Assembly (NCBI RefSeq): GCF_000220395.1
Contig: NW_004086412.1
Span: 1 to 38,878 of the forward strand
Direction of reading: 5' to 3'
Source of the DNA: Ichthyophthirius multifiliis
Taxonomy: Eukaryota; Ciliophora; Oligohymenophorea; Hymenostomatida
Length of the DNA: 38,878 nucleotides
Program-made: the position numbers and the translations under genes
The notes under the pieces: generated by a model
Database searches by the model: none
What the model was told of the DNA's origin: nothing
The model's input: only the letters and a program-made list of their open reading frames with translations
Shown here: positions 1 through 11,547 of the stretch, piece after piece
Layout: the number at the start of each line of letters is the position of its first letter
How positions within the stretch are numbered: position 1 is the stretch's first letter

Positions 1-3000
1 TTATTATAAATATTTATACATATATTTATATATTTAAATTTATTTATTATTTTTATTTATAAATTGTTTTCATTTATTTTATTTAAAATATATATAATAT
101 TTATATCTTTTATTAAAAAAAATGTGTGAAAGATTATAAAATTTAAATACTTAATTAATAAAAACTATTAATACTACAAAATTACCATTATCTAAGTTAT
201 ATTCCTAAGCCAAATAAATTGAAAATTAAGGCAGATTATTAATTACTTCTGGTCAGTTATCTTTTGATCCATAAGTATTTAATTATAAATTGCATTTATC
301 ATAATTTTAAATAACTCATATATTATATAAAATAAAGACAGGAAAATTTTTACATTTTGATGATATTTAAAAATAAACTGAATAAATTTTAAATAATATT
401 ACTATTTTATTAAATGAATCTGGTACTAATTTAAAAAATATTGTTAAATGCACTATTTATCTTGATGTAATTATTATTATAATTAAAAAAATTAAATATT
501 ATATATTTTACTTATTATATTTTTTATTATATTATATTTTCAAAATGCTTAAAATTAATTTTATAATTACATTTTTAATAATTACTAGAATATGGATAAT
601 TTTTAAAAAATGAATGAAATATATTTAAAGTTTTTTAATTTTGAATAATTACCTGTAAGAACTTGCATTGCTGTAAAAACACTTCCCTTTAATGCAAAAA
701 TTGAAATCGAATTTATTGCAATTGTACCTTGATAAAAATAAATATTAAAATTATATAATAAAAACATTTTCATAAACTTATTTTTATTTATTTTTTAATA
801 TTAAAATATATATTAAGTATATAATTAGATTAATTATAAATAAATTTAATAGTTTTTATTATTAATTAATAAAATATTGGATTAAGTTAATAAAATTTAT
901 ATGCTTAATTAAAAAAACAACCTTTTTATTTTATAATTTAACTTCTTATTATACTTAACAAAAAAATGATTTTAGAAATTATATATATATTTATATGGGA
1001 AAGGGTAACAACATAAAATAATCCAAAATTTTCCTACATAATAAAACGTTATATAACTAGATAATTACAAGTATAAATAGATGATTATACATAATATGAT
1101 AGTTTTAGGCAAGAATTTATTCAAGAAATATCAAAAATATTTATTCCTATATTATTTTGTTATAATTTAAATTATTATTTTACACTTATTTCCTACGATT
1201 TAATAATACATTAATACATGTCAATTTTTAATATTATTGATTTTCGTATAAAAAAATAGTTATTTGCTCATTTGAGAAGATACATGTTTTTTGCTTTAGT
1301 TTTTTTATTTTTGAAGTTCAAAGGAATTATTTACTTTACTTTTTTTCATATTTTATTGAGGATGATTTGTATTTTTTATAGAGTTTTGTAAATTGAAAAA
1401 TGGAATTATAAAAAGCTTACTTAGAAATATGAAAAAAATATAATTATAGACTGCATATTTATTTAGAATTTAAATAATTAACCAAACTTGTTAATGGTTT
1501 CAAAGCATTAGTTTTGCATAAAAAATGTTAATAATCAATAAATATTTAAAAAATAAATAAAAAATAATTATAGAATACTTAATTATTACAAAAAATAAAA
1601 AATACTACTTTTATATGAATAAGATAATATATAAAAAACAAAAATAACGCTTTTAAATACAAATGACTTGAAAAAAATATAAGAATTTAATATCAAACAA
1701 TGCTAGAAAATAATTCCAAATTAAGTTTCACTTTTTATAGCTTGTTAAAATAAAAAGTCCATAAAAATTATTAACTTAATAAATTAATAAAAAGTTATTA
1801 AATTAGAAATTTAAGAAATATTATTATTTACAAAAATAAAGTAAAAATTCATACTAATACTAAAAAATAAAGATATTAATATATAAATAGGACATTTTTA
1901 AATTTAAAATATAATAAGATAATAATCATTTTAAGATTAAAGTAATTTATATGAAGAGAATAATTGTGTTTTTAAAAATAAAAATTTAGAACAACTTTTT
2001 ATTTGTAAAACTTAAATAAAATAAGTAAAATGTATTTAATTAGATAAACAATAAATTTTAATACATAATTTTGATAATATTTTATTCTATAATATAGAAT
2101 AATTTTAAATAATTAAAAAAATTAATATTGCTTTGGATGTCGAAATTGATAAAATACATGGTGCTAAAGGATGCTTTTTAATTAAAATTAATAAATATTA
2201 TAATTAATTTTATAAATATTAAAATCCATTCTTTTAAAAAAAGGTAAACTTAAATTAGTATGTTTATTGCAAAAAAAATAATAAGAATTTCTTATAATTG
2301 AGGATTTTTAGGATTTTTAAAAAACATATTCAATCTATTAAATTTAAATAAATTTATAAGATAATATAAAAATAAAAGAGAATATATAAAAACAATCAAA
2401 AAAATATATAGAATTATAAGATTAATGATAATGATATAATATAACAAATATATATATATTAATAGTTGCCTATTTTTTAGTATTTTAATATAATAATTCT
2501 TCATTTCTATTTTAATTTATTATGTTTTTGAATATTCAATTTTTTTTTTTAATAATAATTAATTAATAAATTTATTTATTGTAAAAAAAATAGTTTATTT
2601 TTTAAATTTATTTTAAAGTCCTTATTATTTAGTCAAACTATTATTTTTAAACCTAAAATTATATAATTTTCTAAATACCATACACCAATAATACTTTATT
2701 AGCATTTTTATAATATAAATACCCTAAACTTCTATATTTTTCTTATCCAGCTGTATTCAAAATCTTGTTTTTTAGGTATTTTTTGTTTATTGTTCAAAAT
2801 TCATTACCTGACATGCCATTAATTATTTTTTTTTAATTGAAAATTATATGTGTTATTATTATAATCATATTATGTTTTTTCAAATGTTACTCCTCTTATT
2901 ATTTCTTCTTATTAATTAAATTTATTATAAACAAAATTTTTTAAAATACTTGTTTTTCCTACCGCCTGTTTTTTTTTATGAATATATTTATTAATATTAT

Positions 3001-4085
3001 TAATAAATAGTGTTTATTTAAATGATTATTTTTATTATAAAAAATAATACCTTAGTCTTATAAAAACACTGCTTTTATTTAAATCTATTATTTTACTCTT
3101 AGATTCATTATATATATATATTATTTATTTAATTTTAAAAAAAATTCTAATTAAATATAAATTAAAATATTTTATCAGAAATTATTCATAGAGACAATTA
3201 TTTGTTGAATTTTTATGTGTATTCATATCATGATGTTTATTTTTATTTATTGAAAAAGACATTCAATAATACAGATAAGAATTAATTCCTTCTGATTTTA
3301 CTATATAAGTTGTCTAATTTAACCAAAAATTAACTTTAGGAATTTTTCGAAGAATTAAATTTGAAAACAATGTAGGTTTGACTTTAATTACGGACTTATA
3401 TTTAGTTTATAAGGAAATATGATAAATAATATAAAAAAAAAGCAAAAAAGCCATATAGAAATAATACATCTATAAAAATTAAATTAATAGAATGGACAAT
3501 TTAAAAAAAATAAAAATAAAAAAGAAGCAAATTTAATATGGTTAAAATAACGAAACTAAAATTATTTTCGAAGAAACTAAATAGTCTTTCATTTGATTTA
3601 AAATTGATTAAAAACGATACAATTTTTTTTTCAGAAAATGGGTTTAATTTAATTAGATATTATATAAGAAGACTATATAAAGTATCGATATGAAAAAAAA
3701 TAAAAAAAATATACTATTTATTTTTATATATGCATTGTATTGTTGCTTTATATATATATATTTTATTTATTATTTAAATTATTTTTAGAATAAAGATTGG
3801 ACTTTATAAAACTAAAAAAAGAAAACGATATAAGAGTAATAATTTGATTTTCTTCTACCCATTTATAAAAAATCTGTTTTCAAATATTAATTTATCTATA
3901 TATAAATTAATATTAAAATAAACATGTATACAAATATGATAAAATTAAATAATAAAATATAAACAATATAATATTATATAAAGAAAGATAAAAAAAATAA
4001 ACATATTAATAATATTCTTTTATTATATTTTATTCTAATATATTAAAATTACTTATAATTTCATTTTTATAATATATATTATTAA
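1..4085. other. AT-rich intergenic region with a few exon-like islands
   Basis: No complete gene can be supported in these 4 kb. The sequence is almost entirely A and T, and long open frames mean little because TGA is the only stop. A few islands are less AT-biased and read like short coding pieces. At 653-727 (minus) there is a 75-nt piece with AG before it and GT after it. Around 200-300 (minus) a frame reads YGSKDN, then a TGA, then PEVINNLP. Around 1180-1349 (minus) an ATG opens with MKKSKVNNSFELQK. At about 2128-2190 (plus) a frame reads ALDVEIDKIHGAKGCFLIKI. They cannot be joined into one protein with confidence and may be remnants of a decayed gene. Confidence 0.5.
653..727 (-). other. 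Isolated exon-like island, unidentified
   Basis: On the minus strand, ATCAAG (an intron-like acceptor) precedes 75 nt that read about 24 residues beginning TIAINSISIFALKG and ending TAMQVLT, followed by GTAATT, a good donor. The composition is clearly less AT-rich than its surroundings and the peptide is hydrophobic, as in a membrane segment. No partner exon is certain; the frame near 200-300 downstream contains a TGA. It may be one exon of a multi-exon membrane protein gene or a relic. The family was not recognised. Confidence 0.2.
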
Positions 4086-4167
4086 GCACATATGGCCGAG
4101 CGGTCTAAGGCGGCGCACTCAAGTTGCGTTGGGGCGACCCGCGTGAGTTCAAATCTCACTGTGTGCA
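4086..4167 (+). tRNA. tRNA-Leu (anticodon CAA), copy 1
   Basis: An 82-nt class II tRNA with a long variable arm. The acceptor stem pairs GCACATA with TGTGTGC (one T-G pair) and A is the discriminator. The D arm begins TGGCCGAGCGG, which also serves as the A box. The anticodon stem GCGCA/TGCGT closes the loop CTCAAGT, so the anticodon is CAA and it decodes UUG. The T arm is GTGAG-TTCAAAT-CTCAC. There is no intron and no encoded CCA. A run of ten T follows at once, a normal RNA polymerase III terminator. Confidence 0.96.
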
Positions 4168-4257
4168 ATTTTTTTTTTTTAATTTTTTTGTTTTAAAAAA
4201 AAAATTATATTAAAAATTATATTATAAAAATAAAAATATATCTATATTATATTAAAA
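4168..4257. terminator. Spacer between tRNAs with Pol III T-run terminator
   Basis: About ten consecutive T directly follow the first tRNA, the standard polymerase III stop. The rest of the 90-nt spacer is A/T with no reading frame worth noting. A similar T-run follows the second tRNA from 4341. Confidence 0.6.
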
Positions 4258-4339
4258 GCACATATGGCCGAGCGGTCTAAGGCGGCGCACTCAAGTTGCG
4301 TTGGGGCGACCCGCGTGAGTTCAAATCTCACTGTGTGCA
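4258..4339 (+). tRNA. tRNA-Leu (anticodon CAA), copy 2
   Basis: Identical by eye over all 82 nt to the copy at 4086-4167, in the same orientation after a 90-nt AT-rich spacer. It has the same CAA anticodon, variable arm and internal A and B boxes, and is followed by a T-run terminator. The flanks are not obviously conserved beyond a few A/T bases, so the repeated unit is essentially the tRNA itself. Confidence 0.96.
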
Positions 4340-4688
4340 ATTTTTTTTTTATTTGGTTAATATAAGTTAAAATTTATTTCAATTTTCTATTTATTCTTTT
4401 CTTTTTAGATTTAATAATTTTATTTATAATAAGGTTTTTTATTTTTTAATATATATCATTTTATATATTTATATTGAAAATACATTTTTTTTATGATTAT
4501 TATTTTTATAATATTTATAAATAATAATATAAAAGAATTAAATTTTTAATTAAAATAAAATATTATTTATATCTTAATTAAAATACTTTTTTATTAAAAA
4601 AAAATGATTTAAAATAATAATTTTATTTTAATAAAATATTATGCATTTATTTCAAATATGTATAAAAAATATGTTTTTTTGTTTTTGT
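4340..4688. other. AT-rich spacer
   Basis: T-run terminator of the second tRNA, then A/T-only sequence up to the stop codon of the peptidase-like gene on the minus strand. It probably holds that gene's 3' untranslated region. Nothing else is seen. Confidence 0.5.
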
Positions 4689-6983
4689 TCAATGGCTAAT
4701 ATATTAAGTATTTCCATACCATCCCAAAGTAGACCTTTTAATAGGTCTATTGTACATAGATCCAGACATAAGGTGATGAACAGGTCCCCAAGTAACAACT
4801 GCAATATCCTTATCCCAGAACCATCTAGTGGCAGCTCTATTTAATAAACCTTAATCATAATTCGAAATTCTTCTAGCGAATTCACTTCTAGGAATTCTTC
4901 GATTCAAATAACTATTATTTTTAAAAATAAAATAAAAAATATATATAATTAGTTTTATTACGTAACTTAACTTGCAATAGTAGAAGAGACATCTGCAGAA
5001 TTTTATTCAGCTAATAATTCATTGAAGATTTTTGCTCTGGCTCTAAAGACTTCGGCCTAGTTGATATATGAGGCATACTCAGTAAGAATCATTTAAGAAA
5101 GGAATAACATTTAATTAGCAAAAACTTCATTTCCAAATAAATAATTACCGAAAAGTCCTGTATCAGAATAAGGTAAATAATGGCATTTATGTAAAGTAAC
5201 ATCAGGTAAATTACCTAATTCTTTATGTAATAAATTATATTATCTATCAGATGTATTTAAATGCTATCCTGTATATTTGTCAGCTTGATATTCACCTAAA
5301 ACTCTCTAAAAGAAATGCATGGCGAAGAAATCAGGGTCTGTCCAAGAAGGAGCTGAGAAAAATACACCTATATTAACATTATGTAATTCATCGTCTCTCA
5401 TTGTCATCTTTAAAAAAAATATATTGTATAAATATATTGAAAAAAATATTTACCACAGAAGGTGTGAAGTAAGGTTATTCAGAATTAACAACAGGAACTA
5501 AATTATCTTTTTTTAAACATTTCCGAAAGAATTTTATACAGCTTTAAGAAAAGCTTCTTAATTCAAATTTCCTGCACCAGCTATTACAAAGTTTTCAGCT
5601 ACATAGTTGGCTTTATGGAATTAAATGACATCTTCTTCAGTTATATTATGAATATTTTCTCTTATACCATGTGAAGGTTAACCCTAATTGTAAAAAAAAT
5701 ATTTATATATATATAAATAAAAATAGACAAATATATATAAATATATAAAATATATATATTTATAAAATATATATATGTATATATATAAATATGAATAAAT
5801 AAGAATAAAAATAAATAAATACATATAAATATATATATATATATGTAAATATAAAATTATAAATATTTATATATATTTTTATTTATGTATATATATATAT
5901 TTTATATTTATATATATTTCAATTTATTAATTATAATTATATTTTTTTCATTCATATTTAATTTTTTAATATAATATTTATATATATAGATATAATTTTA
6001 TATATATAGATATAATTTTATATATCATTATGTATTTTATAATATTGCAATAAATAAATTTTCATATTTACCATAAAATGATCTCTATATGACGTGAAAT
6101 GGACAGATTCTAAAATAACACTTTCTTAATTATTTTAATTTGTTACTGCATTATGGTATATTGCATCTTTTTCAGCTTCTATTTGAGATTTGTTGTAGAC
6201 TGAATTTTGGAGAATATCACCTAAAAAGTCGACTGCTTGTTCCATTTAGGAAGACTGGAATGATAATGTGTATACTGTAGTTTCTCTTCCAATTTTTACA
6301 TTCAAATTTCCTCCAAAATTAGATAATTCGTTTTCTATTTGCTCACGGCTCCTTTTTTATGTACCCTTATTTTATTTAATAGTTTTTATTTATAACTTAT
6401 TTTTACTCTTAAATTTAATTTTTTTAAGAATTAACAAACTCCAGATGTTTATAAAGTTTCTTATCTTGTTCCAGCTTTTACACATACTGATACTCTTTTT
6501 TTGTTTTTTTATTATTTTAATTTTTTTTATTTATATATAATTTTAATAAATCATGTATTATATATTCAAAGAATTTTATGGAATACATAATTGTTTGTAT
6601 ATATTAAAAATATATAAGTATGTATGAATATACATCTGTATTTTATTTATTTATATTAAAAAAATAATTTTTACGATGCAAGTCCAACAGCAGTTGAAGG
6701 TTCAACGGCTACTCTAACTCCATTAGATAAAGTTTCTAATCCTTTTATTTATATATTATTTTTATTTTTATAAAAAAATTGTTTTATTACTGAAAAAGCG
6801 ATCATATTAAAGTGCAGTTGGGATTTCCCCTTAGGGTAGCTCTCCAAATTCAGCTAAACGGGCTTTGGAAAATTAAAGTTTTTCACTTTTTATTACACTT
6901 GATTGTGTTTATTTTTATAAAGTAGAAAATGTTCTTTGCAATTTCGCATTCTTTATTAATCTGGAAGCAAATTTGTTAATCAT
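4689..6983 (-). CDS. Mitochondrial processing peptidase beta/complex III core-like protein (M16 family), catalytically degenerate
   Basis: Seven exons on the minus strand: 6791-6983, 6675-6741, 6407-6494, 6072-6365, 5454-5683, 4962-5407, 4689-4911, about 513 residues, all junctions GT-AG and in phase. The N-terminus MINKFASRLIKNAKLQRTFS looks like a mitochondrial presequence. M16 beta-subunit landmarks follow: LETLSNGVRVA, RGTQKRSREQIENELSNFGG, ENIHNITEEDVIQFH, and a C-terminal YLNRRIP that aligns with the NRRIP of MPP-beta, then WGPVHHL. The family's zinc motif HFLEH is replaced by QFLKK (6419-6433). The later third ligand Glu appears to be Asn. The protein therefore probably serves as a structural core subunit rather than an active peptidase. 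A one-base frame break sits in the T7 run 5508-5514 (A7 in the coding strand); without it the summed exon length is exactly one base short. MPP-alpha was considered, but the C-terminal part is beta-like. Confidence 0.88.
5684..6071 (-). other. Large intron of the MPP-like gene, rich in (TA)n
   Basis: The longest intron found in the window (388 nt). On the minus strand it runs from GTAAAT after ...DHFM to TTAG before GQPSHG. It is filled with TATATA tracts and two near-identical copies of a TATATATAGATATAATTT unit at about 5980-6018. No reading frame of interest lies inside. Confidence 0.8.
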
Positions 6984-8011
6984 ATTATTTTTTTTTCTTT
7001 TAAAAAATAAAAATTTCTTTTATGTTTTTTATATAATTTTTTTCTTTTTTTAATTTCGTTTGATTAATTTTTTTTTTTTTTTTTTTTCCTTTTTATTATA
7101 TATTAAGGTATTTAAAAATAAATCTTATTTTTTTTTATTTATTTTTATTAAAAAAAATTATATATAAAGTACTTTTTTAGAAAATAAAATAAAGAAATAT
7201 AAATTTTCTGTCTTTAATAAAATAACTTATAATTTTAAATAAAGTATAAAAATTAAAATAGGAAAAAAACAAATATTTTATAATATTCATTTATTAAAAA
7301 AAATAAAACATTAATTATTTAAATTTAGAAATTAAAAATATAAAAAAAAAATGTATTATAGATAGCAAATTTTTTATATAATTTTTTTTATTATAAATTT
7401 AATTATATTTAAAAAAATTATATTTTAAATTATAAGTTTATATTTTTATTATAAATTTAATTCAATTTAAATTAAAAATGAATATCTTTTAGAAATAATT
7501 ATAAAAAATTAATATTTTAAGAAACTTAAATTAAAATGATATAAATATTATAAATATTTTATAAAAAATTATATAAAATATCATTTATAAAAAACAAATT
7601 ATTTACAAAATATATATTTATTATTATAAATAATAAAAAATAATTTTAATATATATATTTATATTAATAAAAAATTTATATATAAATTTTTATTATTTAA
7701 TTGAAATTAGTCATTATAAATTTATTATAATATTTAATTTATTATAAATAAGAAGATAATATTATAAATATTTATATATAATATATAATATAATTTTTTC
7801 TATATATTTAAAATATTTTATTATTAAATATTTTATTTTATATAAATATCTATATTTATACATATTATTACTTATTTTAATATAAATTTAATAATATAAT
7901 ATATATAATATTTTTTTTTTTTACATTTATTTAAACATATCTTATTATTTTTTTTTATGAATTTTATAAATATTTCTATAGTAAATTATTTTTAAATTTT
8001 ATATATATTTT
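6984..8011. other. AT-rich intergenic region
   Basis: About 1 kb with long T runs (for example about 7071-7087) and no supported gene. It holds the promoter side of the MPP-like gene (start 6983, minus) and the 3' side of unnamed family copy A (stop 8012-8014, minus). Confidence 0.5.
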
Positions 8012-9900
8012 TCAATTTGTTTCTTTTTCTATTTATTTTAAACTCCCTTTTAATTAACTAATAGTATTCATCATAAAATCATGATTTATAAAATTTTGAC
8101 ATTAATTAGATTTATTAAGAATACTTGTAGAAGCACTACTGTAATTTTTAACATTTGGTAATTTAAAGGCATGCGAATTATATATTTTAGATGGGTTATG
8201 AAAAAAGCACATTACTTTTTTTTTTTTTATTCATATTTTAATTTTTTTTTATTTTCTACAAAATTAAGAATATTTTTTAATTTAATTTAACTTTGATTAT
8301 TTTAAGTATATGTATATTTTTATTTTTTTTCATCTTCATCTTTTTATTTTTCTTCATTTTCATATTATATTATGTTGTTTTCTTTATTAAAATTAAAAAA
8401 ATTGCTTTTTTATAATTACTATTCACTTTTATTTCTCTTAATAACCCGCTTTGGTTTATTATCTGTTATTTCAAAAAAAGGTTATTTTTAACTTTATTAT
8501 TATTATAATTAAAAAGTAGTTTAGCTAAGATTTTTTTAATAAAAAGTTTTTTTTTTTATATTTCTTACAAAAGTACTCTCTAAAGTACCTTCAGTGTATT
8601 CAATATAGCATTATTCGCAAACTTTAGTTGTTAATTGTAACCAAGAGTGATTATTTTTTAATTTTTTATATATTTAGGGAGTAATGTTTTTCCATAATTT
8701 AAATATAAGTGCAGGAACTTCCTTTATATTAATTTAATTATTATTTTAGTTTTCGAGATTTAAATATAAAAGTAGTTCTTCTAATTCCTATTCTTTTGAA
8801 ATATATTATTTTAATTTTTTTTTTTTAATATTTTCTTATTTATTTTATTCATATTCTTTTTTTTATTAAATTAACTTAAGTAGATCATCTGGAAATTTCG
8901 TTTTATTTTAAGAAGAAATTATTTTTTTTTCAAAAGAATCTACTATATATTGGATTTTCAAATCGTAAAAATCCTATATTTTTATATCACAATTTGAGCA
9001 TTTTTTTTAATTTTCATTAAAAAACTAGTCATAATTAACCAATTAAGTCTTATTTTTTTGCTAAGAATTATTTATTTTCATTATAGGAGATAATAATCGG
9101 ATATTAGTTTATTAATTTTTAGAATTTTTTTAAAAAAAGTCTTAAAATCTTTCCCTTATTTTAATTTAAGTACAAAAAAGTAACCACAGTCTATTTTTAT
9201 CATCTAATTTGAAATAAAGGACCATTCGAGAAATTTATATATTCCCACCAGATATATCTTATATATGTTTTACGATATTAATACAAATTTATTCCAAATC
9301 AGCCTATAATATAGGTGAGTTTATACTATCCTAAACTGATAAGTATTCTGGTCCTTCAAATGTGCAAATTTTTTTGTTAAAATCTATTTTTGGATCATTC
9401 ATTAGGTTTATATTAGTTTTTCTATATAAGAGACAAAATTAGGGAGACCAAGAGACTTTTATTAAGGAGTTTTTTCCACCTTTTGGGGTTATGAATTTTT
9501 ACAAAATCGCCGTTAAGTTTCTTTCTCTTTCTTATAAAAATTAGGAAAATTCTTCTTCATCGAAATATTCGAATTTTATTGTCTCTTATTCATATTATAA
9601 GTTTTTTTATGTTTTGCTTGTATTTTAAAGCATGTTATCTTAAAAAGTTATATATTATGAATTTGGTTGGTCTTTATTTGTGTTATATATAAATACTTCT
9701 TTTAAATGTTAATTTTCGATTCTTTCTTTTGTTTTGCGAATTAATTGACCATTTCGGTTAGTGAAGTACCAATAATAAGGTTGTGCCCATCTATATATGA
9801 CAGTGTCTGGAATAAATACACCGGGACAACTTGATTGGGTTTCAGGGTTTTTTTTCCATAAATGAAAATATAACCATTCTGTTGAAGTAGATAATTTCAT
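8012..9900 (-). CDS. Unnamed ciliate protein family, copy A (Cys-pair, possible zinc-binding)
   Basis: About 630 residues, apparently without introns, from ATG at 9898-9900 to TGA at 8012-8014. The family was not recognised. The protein starts MKLSTSTEWLYFHLWKKN and is paralogous along its whole length to 36412-38477. Blocks shared with that copy, in order: the first 63 residues (about 52 identical by eye), NSLIKVSWSPQFCLLYRKTN, TFEGPEYLSVQDSI, ISRMVLYFKLDDKNR, a CSNC pair near residue 300, KLW plus SWLQLTT just before a CEQC pair near residue 427, and AFKLPNVKNYSSAST at the C-terminus. The two CxxC pairs could bind zinc (inference). The frame breaks in the T13 run 8216-8228 (poly-A on the coding strand), and the conserved C-terminal block lies beyond it. 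It is divergent from POC1, with starts 180 bp apart. Confidence 0.8.
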
Positions 9901-10079
9901 TTTTTAATATATTTTAGAATTATAGATTTTCAAAATAATTAGTTTATTTTTTTAAATATATAACTACTTTATTATTTTGAAACAAATAATATTTATTATT
10001 TTATTATATTTTTTAAAGAAAAAAATATTAAAAAATTTAATTTAAAATATAATATTTTATAATTTTTTTAATATTAAAA
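9901..10079. promoter_or_regulatory. Shared divergent promoter region between family copy A and POC1
   Basis: 179 bp of almost pure A/T between two head-to-head ATG codons. It must contain both transcription starts unless these lie in coding sequence. No specific element can be named from the sequence. Confidence 0.4.
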
Positions 10080-11302
10080 ATGTCCAAAAAAATATTCAAA
10101 AATAATCTCAACAAATTTAAAAGAAAGATTATAAACCCGAATATATATTAAATTTCGAAAGAACTAAAAAATCAATAACATCAATAGATTTTCATCCAAA
10201 TAATTCCCAAATAGTATTTTCCTGTAAGGACTCTCATATACAAATCCAGGATTTAAATGAAACAAATAATCTTCCTTTAACATTTCCAAAGTTCAATCTC
10301 CATAAAGGAATTACATATTGTGTAAAATACAACTAGAAAGGGAATATATTAGCCACATCAGGACAAGATAGAAAAATTAATATATATACAAATGACAATA
10401 ATGGGCAAGAAAATTAATATTAGGACTACCATATAATAAAAGCGCATAGTGGTGGTGTTAGAAGTATCGAATTTTCATTCAATGATGAATTTTTATTATC
10501 TGCTTCTGATGATCGTACATTGAAGTTATGGCATGGGAATACCAGAAAGTATTTAACTAGTTTTCTTGGACATAATAATGTGGTCAGAATGGGTGTTTTT
10601 TCACCTGATGCGAGACTTATAGGATCTTGCTCGGATGATAGAAGTATAAAAATATGGGATTTATAGAACTAGAAGTGTATTTATTCAATAAATAGTCACT
10701 CCGATGTGGTAAAATAAAGCTTTTTTAGCCCAGATGGTACTTCTGTAGTAAGCTGCTCGTTTGATAAATCTATAAAAATACATGATTTGAGATCTAGAAA
10801 AGTTATTTAGAATTATTAAGGTGCACATAGTGAGTAAATTAATTGTTTGTAAGTACATCCTAGTGGACTTTTTTTAAGTTCTGGCGGTTCAGATGGGAAA
10901 GTGAAGATTTGGGATATGAGAATGTGTAAGTAAACTTTCACAGTCTATACTAGTGATGAAGAAATTTACGCTTTAAATTATAATTAAGATGGTAGTTGTT
11001 TTGCTACAGGAGGAAGTGAAAAAACTGTTATTTTATGGAAAAATGAATTTTTTGAAGAATCTGAATAAAATATGATACCTTAATAAAAAGGATTTTTATA
11101 GAAAAAAAAAAAGTAAAATTTAAGTGTAAAAGAATATAAAGAGAAAAGGAATAGTATTTTGTAAGAAGAGATTTTGAAAGGGAATTTAGAAAAAAAAAAA
11201 AATAATATTATTATTTAGAGAGGATCAAGTGACAAATTAGACGATAAAGATTAATAATAATTTAAAGACGAATTAGATAATATTGAAGAAAATGAAAATG
11301 TA

Positions 11303-11348
<46 letters not shown>

Positions 11349-11439
11349 TTAGGTTATTACTTAGGCTTTGTAAGCTTCTTTGGAATATGTTATGGCGAAA
11401 ATTGATTGCCTTTAATAAGAATTTAAATATTCTTAATGA
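10080..11439 (+). CDS. POC1: POC1, centriole/basal-body WD40 protein
   Basis: Two exons, 10080-11299 and 11353-11439, about 435 residues. Seven WD40 repeats fill roughly residues 25-325, with clear signatures such as SASDDRTLKLW, GSCSDDRSIKIWD, SSGGSDGKVKIWD and TGGSEKTVILWK. A charged linker follows. The last exon encodes QALQASLEYVMAKIDCLQQ, matching the short C-terminal coiled coil typical of POC1. That combination separates it from generic WD40 proteins. POC1 stabilises the triplet microtubules of centrioles and ciliary basal bodies, fitting a cell covered in cilia. The 53-nt intron is mostly (AT)n. The WD frame has no in-frame ATG; the ATG at 10080 connects to it only if the A7 run at 10086-10092 is one base longer, probably a sequence error. 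It converges with the gene at 11548-12198. Confidence 0.9.
11305..11344. repeat. (AT)n microsatellite inside the POC1 intron
   Basis: About 40 bp of perfect AT dinucleotide repeat making up most of the 53-nt intron 11300-11352. Only the donor GTAATTT and the acceptor ATTTATTTAG lie outside it. Confidence 0.9.
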
Positions 11440-11547
11440 CTTTTTTATTTCTATTAGATTATTTATTATATTTATAATGTATTATTTTTTTAATAAATAA
11501 AATTAATTAAATTAAATTATGTTTTTTTTATTTAATTTTATTATTTA

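Noticed and set aside
200-300. TGA read as tryptophan, because YGSKDN(TGA)PEVINNLP looks continuous
   Set aside because: Every well-supported gene in the window ends at TGA and uses it nowhere inside, so this TGA is better explained by decay or error.
2292-2504. 70-codon hydrophobic minus-strand ORF
   Set aside because: Composition is Ile/Leu/Tyr/Phe only, as expected from random A/T DNA; no splice or homology support.
4641-5501. Plus-strand ORFs (4641-4844 and 5319-5501)
   Set aside because: They are shadows of the MPP-like exons on the minus strand.
6268-6540. 90-codon plus-strand ORF (also 14792-14983 minus and 37120-37311 plus)
   Set aside because: The first two overlap exons of the MPP-like and OGDH genes in wrong frames or strands. 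The third is part of family copy B in its true frame, not a separate gene.
9709-9900. 63-codon minus-strand ORF read with the standard code as a complete gene
   Set aside because: It is only the first block of unnamed family copy A; the TAA that ends it codes Gln and the protein continues to 8012.
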